This document shows positions 34,901 to 46,368 of a stretch of DNA of 64,000 nt, in pieces. Below the pieces are notes generated by a model. The model saw nothing but the letters and a program-made list of their open reading frames with translations. It did not search any database and had not been told where the DNA came from. The position numbers and the translations under genes are program-made. Within the stretch, counting starts at the first letter, position 1. Each line of letters starts with the position of its first letter. The stretch is from Acanthosoma haemorrhoidale (taxonomy: Eukaryota; Arthropoda; Insecta; Hemiptera; Acanthosomatidae), in contig OV884011.1 of assembly GCA_930367205.1 (NCBI GenBank), positions 37,523,754-37,587,753 on the forward strand. The letters run 5' to 3'.

Positions 34901-37900
34901 CTTTCAAACAAATAAAAATTTTCGAAGATACTCACACACACTTTGTTCTATTTAAGTTTAAAGATAGGAAGCGCTTAATGAAAGACCCTATATTAGATAA
35001 CTATTATTTAAATTATATATAAATTTCTACAGTCAATTATTATTAAATTAGTATGACAATTAGCATGAAATATTTGAAATAGATAAACTTATGCACTAGA
35101 ACCATATAGAGCCCTGAGATCATAAAAAGTGAAGCATTATAAAACAAACTATTATTAACTAAAAACTTTTTATAAATTAACTATAACTAAACTTCATATC
35201 CTAATTTTATTGGGTTGGAAGGGATGAAATGTCAGATTTATTTATTTTTGATGATTTATTTATTTTATGAAATCACTAAAGTAAGAATCCATCTCTTGTT
35301 TACAAAAACTAATACAATGGATATTAAAATAATCTGTAGACATTTCTCTTCCATTTTCATGCTATATCTTTCAGTTTATTGTGAACAGTTCAAGTGTTTT
35401 TGTAATTTTTTTTACTATCAATGGAATCTGAGCAATTATGAGTTATATTCTTATATGAATTTAAACTTGGAGATAATGCTTACAAAGTCCACCACAATTC
35501 AAAACATCAATATGGCTTTTGGTGATGGTACAATGAATGAAAGAACTGTGTATCAGTGGTTCTATAGCTTTCAATCCGGCAATACAAGTCTCGAGAATAA
35601 ATCTCGTAGAAGGTCAATCTACATCAGGTATGTAGAGCACTTTCATAACACTTAAAAGTCAGCCATACTTCTATACTGTTATATGACACCTTTGTTGACA
35701 TTTTTGTCAGTTAACTTTTAAAAAAATATGTGATCTGAAAATAGAAGAGAAGTTTTAACAAATCCACCTGACTTGTCGCCAACTAAACATAATTTTTTCA
35801 GAGCATTTGTCACATTTTTAAAAAAACAAACAACCCCAAAATGAAAATAAGGTAAAATTATCATTTCTCAAATTTATTGATTCAAAACCAAAAAGTTTCT
35901 TTGAACAAGAGATAAAAAAACCTTGTTGGTGTTACAAGAAATGTTTTGAATCTAACAGAAGTTATTTTGAATGAAAATAATATTGTTAAAGTTTGTTTTT
36001 CCTTTTATTTGTCACATACCCTAGGACCTGACATTTCATATGTTCCAACCCGATACTAACTGCATAAGTCTGAAAATGAACCAATCATTTTAATTTTGTA
36101 TTTTTGTATAAAATGCTTAATAACTATACAACTAACATAGAAATGATTTACTAATAACAAATTTAAACTGAACAAAGAAAAGTAATCATTATAATATACA
36201 TATACTGTAACTTTATTATTATTTTCACTATAAGAAACTCACTCGGCCATAACTTTGGCAATGTAGGGAAGATGCATTTCAATGCTATGTTCTTCTTCGT
36301 CAACATCCATGTCCATTCTCTCAAACTGACCAGTTGCCTCTAATTCAGAATACACTGGAAAAAAAACAAAACTCAATGACGATGACTAATGCACCATTAG
36401 AAAGGTTATTTATACAAATAAAAGTTATAATACAAACAGACCTTGGGTATCTATGACAAGATCATAAAATGGGGTCATGTACTTCACAGCAGTGGAGAGC
36501 GCGCATCCAGCTAACCGCACATTGTGAGACGGGCCGAGGATAAAGACTCTCTTCCTAGAAAACATTACTATAGAAACTTTTCAAAAACAACAAGCATCTA
36601 AGCAAAATATAAAAACTAACTAAATGAGCGAAAGTAACAACAATAGAGAAACTGCTCTTTTATAGTGCCCCCCCCCCCACCATTATCATATAAGTACCTA
36701 AATTTCCATATTTATTCATTTATTTTACAACCCCCATTAATGTTACATTATTATACAGTAAACTATTTATGAGTACATTAATTGTTAAGTTTGTGACATA
36801 CTTTGACTTTAGCCAATTTTGATTTAATTGAGCCAGAAAATTATTCCTCATTTATTAGCTAACCATTTATCAGGTAAGTATATGTATTCAGAAACCGTTA
36901 CATGCTAAGTTAATTAATCTTCACTTGTTATTAATACTAGGTTATTTAAACACCTGTATACTTTTGTTCTACTATTTTCAAAAGTTATAAGGTGTGAGTT
37001 CGATAGAACAGTCTGATCCTATTTATCCCAAAAGTGGGCAACATTGATATTAAGGGATGCTCACGAAGTTCTGAGTCTGAGGCATTTCTGGCTCTTGATG
37101 GTACTGGAGCAATTGGCGATGGTCCTAAATGAAACTATATGGTATCAGAACAAGAGCTCAGGAACACACAAACAAAAGCCCCTTTTGGTCCTTACCCATT
37201 TGAGCAGATATCTAAGTTCACAGGTAACAAATCAAGAACCTGATGTAATAAAAGTCATGAAACTGACAAGGCTGAGTTAGGGAGGCCATGGAGCGTGGAT
37301 GTGTGACAACAACCCCAAAGAAGTTACTGACTGAAGCCATAAATGGAAGAAAGAGAGAATGAAGACTAAGGCTAAGCTGATTGAAAAGGCCAACAACACC
37401 AAAGACATTGAGATTCGACACTGGATGACAACTGCAGAAAATAGGGACTCCTGATGATTGCCTCTTTAGAGGGTTGTAGAGCATTAATAAATGTTATCAG
37501 GATCTGATAAAGATATTGTTGTGATATTTAATATTATAGACTTTGTATATCAAGAAATTGAAATATAAATATGTTATTCAAATTATATATCAAGAAGGCG
37601 AAAATAAAAATAATTGAGAGTGGAGGTAAAAACAAAAGGTAGTATAGTTGTTGTTGTTCTGATGAAAACACACACACCATAATTCTCTCTAGCTTTGGGA
37701 TCAGCCCGGTATATAAGTATATGACTAGTGATCACAGTAAAAATTTTTATAAGTTATTTGTTGTTGGCCTGGAAGCGGAACGGAAGAGAAAAAGCACCAG
37801 GAAGAAGAAAAGGAATAGAAAAAAATAGACACGTAATTAATATAAGTTTTTTTTGTAATTAAATATAATCTTTTGCCAGAATTATTTTTGTTAGTAGAAC

Positions 37901-40900
37901 CTAAAAAACATCAGATAATAAGTAAATAAAATAAATTTAAAGTTAAAGAATAAAAATAAAATTACGATATCTTTAAAAGAACGTAATAATATATATATTA
38001 TTACGTTCTTTGTATAGATATGGTAATTTTATTTTAATTCTTCAACTTTAATTTTATTTTATTTACTATTTATTATTAGGTTCTATTAACAAAAATAAAT
38101 CTGGCAAAAAGATGAATTTAATTTTACAAATAAAAAAAATAAACTGATATTAATTTTATAAATACTTGTCTATGAATTTGATTCCTTTTCTTCTTTAATT
38201 CTCTTCATTCTTTCAACAAATTAATACTTCTTCTCTTCGTGCTATTTCTCTTCCGTTCTGCTTTAAGTCAATAACCACTAACCAACAAAGTTTTTAAGTT
38301 TTTCTTACTCACAATCTCAAGCTAATAACATGTATTACGGGCTGATCCCAAAACTAGATGAGTATAATGCTCTGTGTGTTTTTTATTCTCACAAACAACA
38401 ACTATATTATCACGGGCTGATCCCAAAACTAGTGAGTAATTATGTGTGTGTTTTCATCATAATCACCAAAACTAGTATACTATAAAAGTTTTTCCATGAT
38501 CACTAGACCCAGACACCTATACTATACACCAGGCTGATCCCATAACTAGAGAGAATTATAATTCTGTGTGTGTTTTCATCATCACAACAACCAGTATACT
38601 ATCTTTTGTTTTTTTCATCCAGTCTCAATTGTTTTTATTTGCCTTCTTGATTCAAGGTTGGATTAAATATTTATATACAAACTCCACAATATCTAATATC
38701 ACAACAATATATTGTTGTGATATTAAATATTATGGAGTTTGTGTATAAGAAAATGAAATATAAATATTTAATCCAACCTTGAATCAAGAAGGCAAACAAA
38801 AACAATTGAGGGTGGATGAAAAACAAAATGGCTAATTAGTTTATTAGTTGTTGTTATGATGAGAACACAGCATTATTCACTCTAGTTTTGGGATCAGCCC
38901 GGTATATAAGTATCTGACTAGTGATCAAGTAAACATTTTTTATAAGTTATTTGTTGTTGGCCTTGAAGTGGAACGGAAGAGAAAAAGCACCAGGAAGAAG
39001 AACCAAAAAGAAAAAATAGACAAGTAATTAATAAATTAGATGAATAAGTTTTGTTTTTTTTGTAATTAAATATAACCTTTTGCCAGAATTATTTTTGTTA
39101 GAAGAACCTTTAACATCAGTTAATAAGTAATAATATAAATTTAAAGTTAAAGAATAAAGATAAAATTACAATATATTTAAAGAACGTAATAATATATATA
39201 TATATGAGAGGTAATATGTTGTCCACTAATAAATATGAAGAAAATCCAACATCTGTTTTCACCAACCTAAACCAATCCCAATGAAACATATACATAACTC
39301 CACAACTAGCCAAGTACTCACAGTTTTTAATTACAAATAATGTAAACTACCCTAGCAAAGATTACATTTAAGATATCGTTCCCATAAAAAGTCTGCAAAA
39401 GTACTCTTATTCGTGTAATAACTAAAGAACACAAATCAAATGTACAGGACAATGTAGCCTTGAAACAGCACTTTATATTTCAAGAATGTTCTCATCCAAA
39501 ATTTCTATAGGAGATTTGTATCGGAGTCTAAAAAATATTTCAATATAGCCTCCTTCTTATAATCTCCATAAATAAACATTGACATTTTTTAGGAGTTGAA
39601 TGAGATTAACCCCAGAGATAGATAAGAATGAATATATTCGTTTCATTCTTAGTGCAAGCAGCTAAGCAGCTAGGACAAATCTGCATTATTATCACCAAAA
39701 GAAATTATGATACTTTTAAACAAAAACAAATAACTTGATAAGTGAACATATTATATATCAATCCTTTTAATTATTTATAAATAATTCCAGGCAAGCCTAT
39801 TTTTACATTTATGTTCACATATTCACATAATTCATTCGGCTGGCTGGATGAGCTATTCTAAAAAATTAACTTATTGTTCATTTGTTTGATACACTAGCAA
39901 CAATTGGATTAAGTAGACTTTTGCATGGAATTATGATTGACAACAAACTTGCTTTTGTAGTAAAAATTTTAAATGTGTTAATATCAGGCATATTTAAGTA
40001 AATTTTAGTGCTAGATTCCATCAAATGTGTGTATTGGTTGGTATGTGAAAAATTTTGATTGGATTAAGATATATTTGTTTAGTACAAGCAAGCCACCTCT
40101 CTTCAGCTTTCATTGAATTTGCCCATGTATGTAGTTGCTAACGCAGATAGATAGATTAAATAATCTCTGAAAAAGAGATAGGTCTCTCCTCTATCCTAAA
40201 TTTATGATAGATAATTCAAAAAATCTTAAAATTAAATTAAACTATAATATTTAATGATCAATGAGAACAAGTTATACTCACACACAAACTGGACTTATCT
40301 GTCGATATGCATGAGCACTACAAGCTCCACAATATTGATACCCAGCATGGCTAAATAAAATTAAAAGAAAAATCATTAAATACGTTAAACAACTACCACA
40401 TAAATGACTTAAATGTAAAACAAACTTACGGAGCTATGATCGCTCTGGCGGGACCATGGATAAGGTCTGCAGAACCCAGCCAATTATCTAGCTGTCTACT
40501 CAGCTCTTTACCTACAGAAATAAAGTATTAATGAGTATCTACTGTAGTTTTATTATAATAAATACATCAAAATATCAAGAAACATGGTTAGAACCAAATG
40601 GATGCAATAACAAAATTAAGTTTCCGACCTCAACATGAAGATGATAATAAAATAAATAAAAGCTAAAATAAAAGCTTTATTAGGTCGGAAACTTTTCAGA
40701 CCATATATCTAAGTGCCCTGTCTTATTCTAGAACAGACTTTCAGGATTCAGTAAACCAAGCATCATCCCAGTAAATGAAAAAAAGAAGCTACAACTTAAT
40801 CCTACCAAGCGTGAAATAAAACTTTTTATACTTAACAGGTATCAAATCAAGAAGACTGCTAGATGGAAAGAATAGATATGTTTAATATAGAAACCAACAC

Positions 40901-42538
40901 CCAAATTCATCTGGAGTCCACAATGCCTCCAATATCTTTAAATATGGTGGAGTTTATAAAGAGACACTATAACCACCTGCACATTGCTTCATAGGCAGTC
41001 TTCTTAAGCAATGCCAACCCATTCAGCAAACTCAAACCAAGGATGTAACAAGACCTTTAATTTGTTTGTTCTGTTTTTTTTTTGTATTTCCTTCCTTTCA
41101 TAAAATTGGTGAATATATGGGCCCATTGACAAAAAGGACCATAGGCCTAGTTGTCAGACCAATAAATCTTTATTGGTCCCCCCTTCTTTCCATCAATCTT
41201 TGTATTGGTCCAAATATATACAGATTGATAATCTTCTATTAGCACAAGAGATGCATGAAGCTTCCCTTTCTCCTGCTCAACCTCAGTAATCTGATGTCCT
41301 ATCCTACTCTACCTTCCATCAACTCTTCTTCATAAACCTTCCCGGAAATTCCCTTTCCTTCCTTGGGCTATGACCTATCTATTTCAAATACTATGGCTTG
41401 AGATGCTTCTTCCATTATATTGTCTTCCCTTAACCACAACTCTCCATTACATTTAGGCCCTGATACCTTCTTAGGAGTTGTCTTACTAACCTATCAAGCT
41501 TTGCCAATTTTTTTTTTCTAAGGACCAAGTTTCTCCAGCACAAGTGGTTACTGCCAAATTGGGCATTTTAGCCTGACAAAATCCTCACCTTGACTAATTC
41601 ATCTTTGATTGATAGTGAATCAAAGATATTTAAAACTTTTAAGAGTGTATCTATTATGGTGTAGAGCTGTTCTCCTTGATTTTCATCTTTCTTCTAAGCA
41701 CTGGGCTCTTATATATAACTTGATTAACCTGTAAACCCAATTTACTGGCTCCTCTATTAAACCTATTGAAGGATTCCTAATGCTAGGAAGAATTTGTTAA
41801 ATATGGTAACTCCTTGGTCGAACTCAGCTCTTGAGCTAATGGCATGAAGAGAGATATTAGATTATTAACGGGCTAGAGAATCTTGTCTTAAACCAATTGG
41901 ATTGTACCGACCCCTCCTACAATGTGGATTCAATTCTACGCAGTTTACTTCACCAAATATTCAAGTTTTCTAATTTTACTGGTTGTCTATTCAAGATAAA
42001 ATAAAGGAGAGATGGAACCTTATAAATTATTGCCACACAATATATTTTGTAATAATACGCTAATAAATCTTGGTCTGGATTCTAGTGGAATTTTAAATCA
42101 CATTTGTTTTAACAGTGTGGACCGTTTGAAAAAGTATATAATTGTATTTTTCCTTCTGTAATGACTTTTATATAAATGAGTATATTCGGAAATACTGCCT
42201 AACCTCAAAACTATCTCACTTACACCCCCATACTTCCTTATCCCTCTGTATTATTTAATAGTTAATACTATTTATCTGAAGACCTCTGAAGATTCCTGCA
42301 TTTCATGGACGATTTAAAAATTCTTCTGAAGTATGAAGAATCCAATTTAAGAAAATTAAATGACTAACAAGGAGTTGTTTCAAATAAAAAAAAAAATTAA
42401 AGATAGACTTTGAAAATAAAACATACGTCATAAAGGTAAAAATTGTAAACAAATAAAAATTTTGCATGACAAGGAAAAAACAAACTTACTAGAATCCGAA
42501 TACCAACTACCAGCATGTGCAGCTCTCCTGTAAGACAT
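31984..42538 (-). CDS. MEMO1: MEMO1 family protein
   Basis: MEMO1 is a conserved protein named for its role in ErbB2-driven cell movement. It has a fold like non-haem iron dioxygenases and binds metal. Eight exons (42490-42538, 40430-40511, 40282-40350, 36442-36554, 36243-36354, 32915-33134, 32218-32322, 31984-32118) join in phase to 294 codons, against 297 in human. Start [16 protein letters not shown]; metal and active-site region residues His45 (APHAGY), His77 (GPSHN), Asp185 and His188 (SSDFCHWG) and Cys240 (ICGRHPIG); end YAQSSQCRN...SVSYASASL. All are present, so the product should be functional. The acceptor of the sixth exon was chosen from two because it keeps the human spacing. Introns contain mariner, transposase and foldback remnants. 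Complete and secure. Confidence 0.94.
33168..33345. repeat. Interspersed repeat R3, copy 1
   Basis: Shares AATTAAATTTATTAATTAGA, ATAATGTGTATAAAAATA, TTTTAG and a GGGGACCACA block, in order, with 52728-52895. It may be the 3' tail of a LINE, since a LINE-like scrap precedes the second copy. Confidence 0.45.
33412..33424. repeat. Poly-C tract
   Basis: Thirteen C in a row, unusual in this AT-rich DNA. Similar shorter tracts lie at 36668-36678 and about 48162-48171. Confidence 0.9.
33864..34890 (+). pseudogene. Tc1/mariner-superfamily transposase, broken
   Basis: The N-terminal helix-turn-helix part ([20 protein letters not shown], then [11 protein letters not shown] and [17 protein letters not shown]) is intact for about 100 codons. 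Then shifts and stops interrupt it. The catalytic pieces [19 protein letters not shown] and [10 protein letters not shown] are still visible in different frames. It lies antisense inside a MEMO1 intron. Terminal repeats were not found with certainty. A typical member encodes about 340 residues, so nearly the whole gene is present but inactive. Confidence 0.8.
34990..35165. repeat. Interspersed repeat family R2, copy 2
   Basis: Shares ATTATATATAAATTTCTA, ATGAAATATTTGAAAT, TTATGCACTAGAACC and TAGAGCCCT with the copies at 14495 and 52985. Follows closely on the dead transposase above. Confidence 0.65.
35211..36052 (+). mobile_element. Internally deleted mariner element
   Basis: Terminal inverted repeats of about 25 bases are visible: TGGGTTGGAAGGGATGAAAT at the left and the reverse complement of CGGGTTGGAACATATGAAAT at the right. 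Inside is a mariner-like N-terminal fragment ([27 protein letters not shown]) and, after a gap, the C-terminal [13 protein letters not shown] region. The middle, with most catalytic residues, is missing, and stops interrupt the rest. It lies in a MEMO1 intron on the opposite strand. Confidence 0.75.
37505..37990. mobile_element. Foldback-family element, right arm only
   Basis: Starts at the central motif ATATTGTTGTGATATTTAAT and runs through GGGATCAGCCCGGTATATAAG, TTTTGCCAGAATTATTTTTG and AGAACCTAAAAAACATC to AACGTAATAATATATA. Each segment recurs in the right arm of the next element. The outer end is fused to the outer end of that element. Confidence 0.7.
37985..39200. mobile_element. Foldback element, both arms, about 1.2 kb
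   Basis: Two arms of about 600 bases are inverted copies around 38710. Left-arm words TTATTACGTTCTTTG, AGGTTCTATTAACAAAAATA and TCTGGCAAAAAG recur reversed as CTTTTTGCCAGA, TTTTTGTTAGAAGAACCT and AAAGAACGTAATAATATA. The centre is a near-perfect palindrome (ATCACAACAATATATTGTTG). Inside the left arm a unit with GGCTGATCCCAAAACTAG and TGTGTGTTTTCATCAT is repeated three times (near 38338, 38413 and 38530). No coding frame. Lies in a MEMO1 intron. Confidence 0.8.
40618..40703 (-). mobile_element. Mariner-type hairpin MITE, left end trimmed
   Basis: Reverse-orientation relative of 43991-44077: AAGTTTCCGACCT and AGGTCGGAAACTTTTCAGAC flank a loop whose CAACATGAAGATGATAATA is the reverse complement of the other copy's loop. 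About ten bases of the left terminal repeat are missing. Lies next to a MEMO1 exon. Confidence 0.75.
40715..41160 (+). pseudogene. LINE remnant in MEMO1 intron
   Basis: TTTCAGGATTCAGTAAACC...CCAAGCATC and AACTTAATCCTACCAAGCG match the LINE scrap at 15780-15880 in order. The following 250 bases have the look of the downstream LINE region. No open frame. Confidence 0.45.
41161..42489. other. MEMO1 first intron, no further gene seen
   Basis: Part (41170-41990) is less AT-rich and may be decayed transposon, but no motif was recognised. Confidence 0.4.
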
Positions 42539-42877
42539 ATTGTCGATCTATTACCTGAAAAATTCAATCAGCATAAATTTAACAGGAAAAGGTTAAAAAG
42601 AACTCAAAACAAACACAAAGGATTCGAAAGTTGACGTGATTACTTTTACTACCTTCGCGATGGTAACCCAACAGCTTCGTCAAGCTGATTGCTGTTGATA
42701 ACTTGATCTATTAAGACAATAATGACTTGATACACTCTTGTCAATTTTTGGATGTTATATTATTTCTGTAATTTAACGTTATTAAACTTACTCTACGACA
42801 AAATTACCACGGTAAATTTGTTATCTGAACAGTGGTGGGTTTTTTTTAATTTATGTGTATTAAACATATTTTAATTA

Positions 42878-43902
42878 AAATGAGGGTTTCAGTAAGCAAT
42901 AGAACACTCATTAAAGAAATGCTTTAAACTGGAAATAGTGTAGAATCCCTTGTTTACTGTCTATATATGCCGTGTCAACAGCGAATGAACATCAGAATCT
43001 CTTTATTATCAGTATCAATTTGGCTGCCTTCAGACAAACTCACGCCGTAGTTTTTTTTTAAAAAGTTTTAATGCCTTTAATTAGCAACTTGAATGAACAC
43101 GGCGAACCGTTGCTGGGAGGTGAGGTATTCATCAACAGACAATTGGCATGGCCCAGGACCAGGAGACAGGTTCTTACTCCAAAAGACCAGGACGAGGAAC
43201 CTGAGATCGATCAACCCAACTGATGATACGTTTATTCCGAATTTGGCATTAAATAATCGAAGTATATCTGAAAATGAAATTAGGAGCATCACCCAGGAGG
43301 GGATCTTAAGCATCACTGATTGCCGAAATTATGGCAATTTCGCTTAATTGTTCACCCTCTTACAAAATAGTTTGACTTCAATTTTCCCAAGAATATGCTG
43401 ATTGGAGAGGACTGGAAATGATTTTTTCTGATGAAGTGAGAATGTACCTAGTCATCAGATGCTCGAACTTTTGTATGGAGACCCTCAGAAGAATGGTGTG
43501 ATCGAAAGGGTTGCATCCACGCAGGGTCACTAAAGATCTGGGGAGGCATTGTATAGGATGCATGCATGGAAATAGTGCTGGTGCACGAGAAGTCCTTAAA
43601 TGCTCATTGAAAAGACATCACATAATGCCATTTTATCGCTACATCAGAGGAAGATCTGATGCACTCTAATGTCCCTCTAATAGCTCAGTTTGTAAAAAAG
43701 TGCCTCGAGGAGAGTATCTGGAGTAGCCACCACAGCTCAGACCTGAATCCCATTGACCATGTTTGGGATCAGCTTTACAAAGTACTAAATTTAATTATGG
43801 ATGTATCATTTATATTTTTTACGTTCTTCTCAATTAAATTGCATTCCCCCTATATTAAACATTCCTTAAATTAATGTTTTTTTATTACTGAAACCCTCAT
43901 TT
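42878..43902 (+). mobile_element. Tc1-like transposon, inactive
   Basis: Inverted ends AAATGAGGGTTTCAGTAA (42878-42895) and its exact reverse complement (43885-43902) bound about 1 kb. Inside, broken frames show Tc1-like pieces: a segment with HGPGPGDRFLLQKTRTRNLR, then EMIFSDE, then VPLIAQFVKKCLEES and the conserved SDLNPIDHVWDQL. Stops and shifts are many. It lies 340 bases upstream of the MEMO1 start codon, within its likely promoter side. Confidence 0.8.
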
Positions 43903-43990
43903 AAAATAAATAGGTTTAAGTTACTTATATTAAAGAATTTCATGTTGGTGTGTTAATTTTGTCTACCAGTGTATTAATGTGTAGTTACGA

Positions 43991-44077
43991 GGTGGTCTGA
44001 AAAGTTTCCGACCTAAAAAAGCTTTTATTTATTTAATTATCATCTTCATGTTGAGGTCGGAAACTTTTCAGACCACC
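43991..44077 (+). mobile_element. Mariner-type hairpin MITE, 87 bp
   Basis: Perfect 24-base inverted repeats starting GGTGGTCTGAAAAGTTTCC enclose a 39-base AT-rich loop. Allowing two or three extra bases per side it is bounded by TA dinucleotides, the target of Tc1/mariner elements. No coding capacity. Confidence 0.85.
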
Positions 44078-44083
44078 TGTGTA

Positions 44084-46368
44084 TCACTCACTCTCTAGCA
44101 ACCTGTGATGAATACCCAGACAACACAATTATTTAAAAAATTATTTCTTTAAATGTTCATCATGACATTCAATGACAATATATTTATATACATCTCCATT
44201 CATTGAACTTAATCTTAAAGCTAAATTTTTACTGTGCTTGTTGGTTGCATGGGCAATTGGCGAATTTGGCATACTACATGAATACAAAGTATGGAAATTA
44301 TTAAATTTAACCTTTTTAAATAATATAATCATTTTTATAGGTTTAATAATTCATATTTTTTCTTTCATAGTATGGACATGTGCCGATTGCCTATAGTTGG
44401 AAGACGCCAGAGCACCTCTAAACTAAAACTAAAATATCCACTTATTTATTTGTAGTAAAACCGAAACAAAAAAACCTACAACTAAGAATTATTTATTAAA
44501 ACTGAACAAAAATCACTACATTATTTTCTACCCTCTCTTAGATCTATTTAGATAATCTAAGGCAATAATTAGGCTGAATAGGTAAGGACTTATACTGGAG
44601 CTTGATTTTGATACAGCAGTTAGTTTTGAAGAGACAGAAAAAAAAGTGCGAATAAATCATTAAATGATGTGTGGTTGGAAATCTGGTCATGATCCAGAGA
44701 ATATTCTGGGCTTACAAGAGCATTCCTTGCTAGTGGTACAGCTGGAAAGTGTGAGATGAGAGCCCTATCATCTCCATGCCACATTAAAACTTGGTGGTAA
44801 ATTCACAGAGAGAGAGCTGGGGCCAAATGAAAACTTCTAGACAAGATAAAGAAGAAATTTGAAGTAAAATTATCTAAGAATAGAATGGCCCTAATGAAAG
44901 TAATCTGTGCAGGGAAAATTGTTTTATTGTAAGGTGCATCTAATAGTTTTGACCCGTCTTGAAGAGTTCTTGTCTGGCTAGCTATATACTTCTTAGAACT
45001 GTTCTTAGATAATATTCCCTCAAGTTTCTCTCAGTGTATTTTTGCCTTTGATGAGCTCTTTCTGTCAATTTTTGTATATATACGATGTTGGCACCTAGTT
45101 TTGATATGATATAAGAATGGTGTGCACAACCAAAAGAAAAATGCTAGATTCACATTGCCACTTCACTCATTTATATACAGTTATTTATCAATCACTGTTT
45201 CAGAAAATGATTTTAAAACATTCATGCGGTTAGTGTAAATGGTTCATGAGATGAATCTACTGGAGATTCATGAATAAACAATTATAAGGGAAAAAACTCC
45301 ATCCAAAATTTTAAATAAAACTTTGTCTATTTGTCCAATCAACAACATTGTAGTGATATTTAATTAAATGAGTGAATGTCACCATATAACTAACATAGAG
45401 GAGGCATGGGGAAGTGTGTGCTGTGTGGATGAGAGTTGGTTGTTCATAGAATGTTATTTTGAAGACCTTCAGTGATCTATACACCAATATTGACCAAAGA
45501 ATGCATTATGATTAAGCAGTGTGAATTTCATTCATAACCTCAACTTTACAATTAAGAGTTAAGAACCAACCTGAAATATACGTTTATAAAAACATAATGT
45601 TAAATCAATTTTTGTCAAACATAATAATTGTTTATATTTTCATTAACAGATCTCTTTTTGGCTCAAACATTAAAAAAATGTAAAATCAAGATAATACATG
45701 TATTTACAAAATACTCGTAATCAGAAAAAAAAATTAGATGCAAGGAATATAAGTCAAATAATTAAATGCATAATATATTAATTTGTTTATTATATTACTA
45801 GACAATTCAATTGTTTGAAGAATGAAATAACTCATACATTTGTAATTTGTAGATAGTGAAAATTTTAAAATGTTTTCATGCGAAAGCATTAAATAGTTTG
45901 GGTAGTTGAATTTTGTTTTGAAACTCAAAATGGGTAATGTATAAGAACTTCATTAGGTTACATGTTTTTAGGTATTTTTTATCTTTTGATAATTTTTGAA
46001 CAAACAATATTTTTATTTCATAATCTGGTTTTTAATTGTGAAATAATTTAATATAAAATTTATCCAGCACATCAACAAAATTTAGCCATGAGTTAATTAT
46101 ATTATTTCATTGATATTTTTTAATTTTGAAGATTGATTCGTCTCTCAACTATTATCCTAGATGACTAAAAATTCTGTTCACATTTACTTTATTAGTTTCT
46201 CCAATTATTTCCTTGCTTATAAGTACCTAATGATTGAATAAAAGACCATCCCTTAATAAATCCTACTACTGACATGAACCACTTTTTGTTTTACTTATAA
46301 CTTTGAAATGAGAACCCTACTTCCAACATGAAAGATGAAAAACCCTTGATTCAACAAGACAGTAAATA
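44084..46368. other. Gene-free intergenic stretch
   Basis: AT-rich with no recognised coding frame on either strand. The part next to 46369 must include the 3' UTR of the PI-PLC X-domain gene. Confidence 0.5.

Noticed and set aside
36999..37500. LINE-like tail (RPW...DR pattern)
   Set aside because: Only loose resemblance in broken frames; not enough to call.
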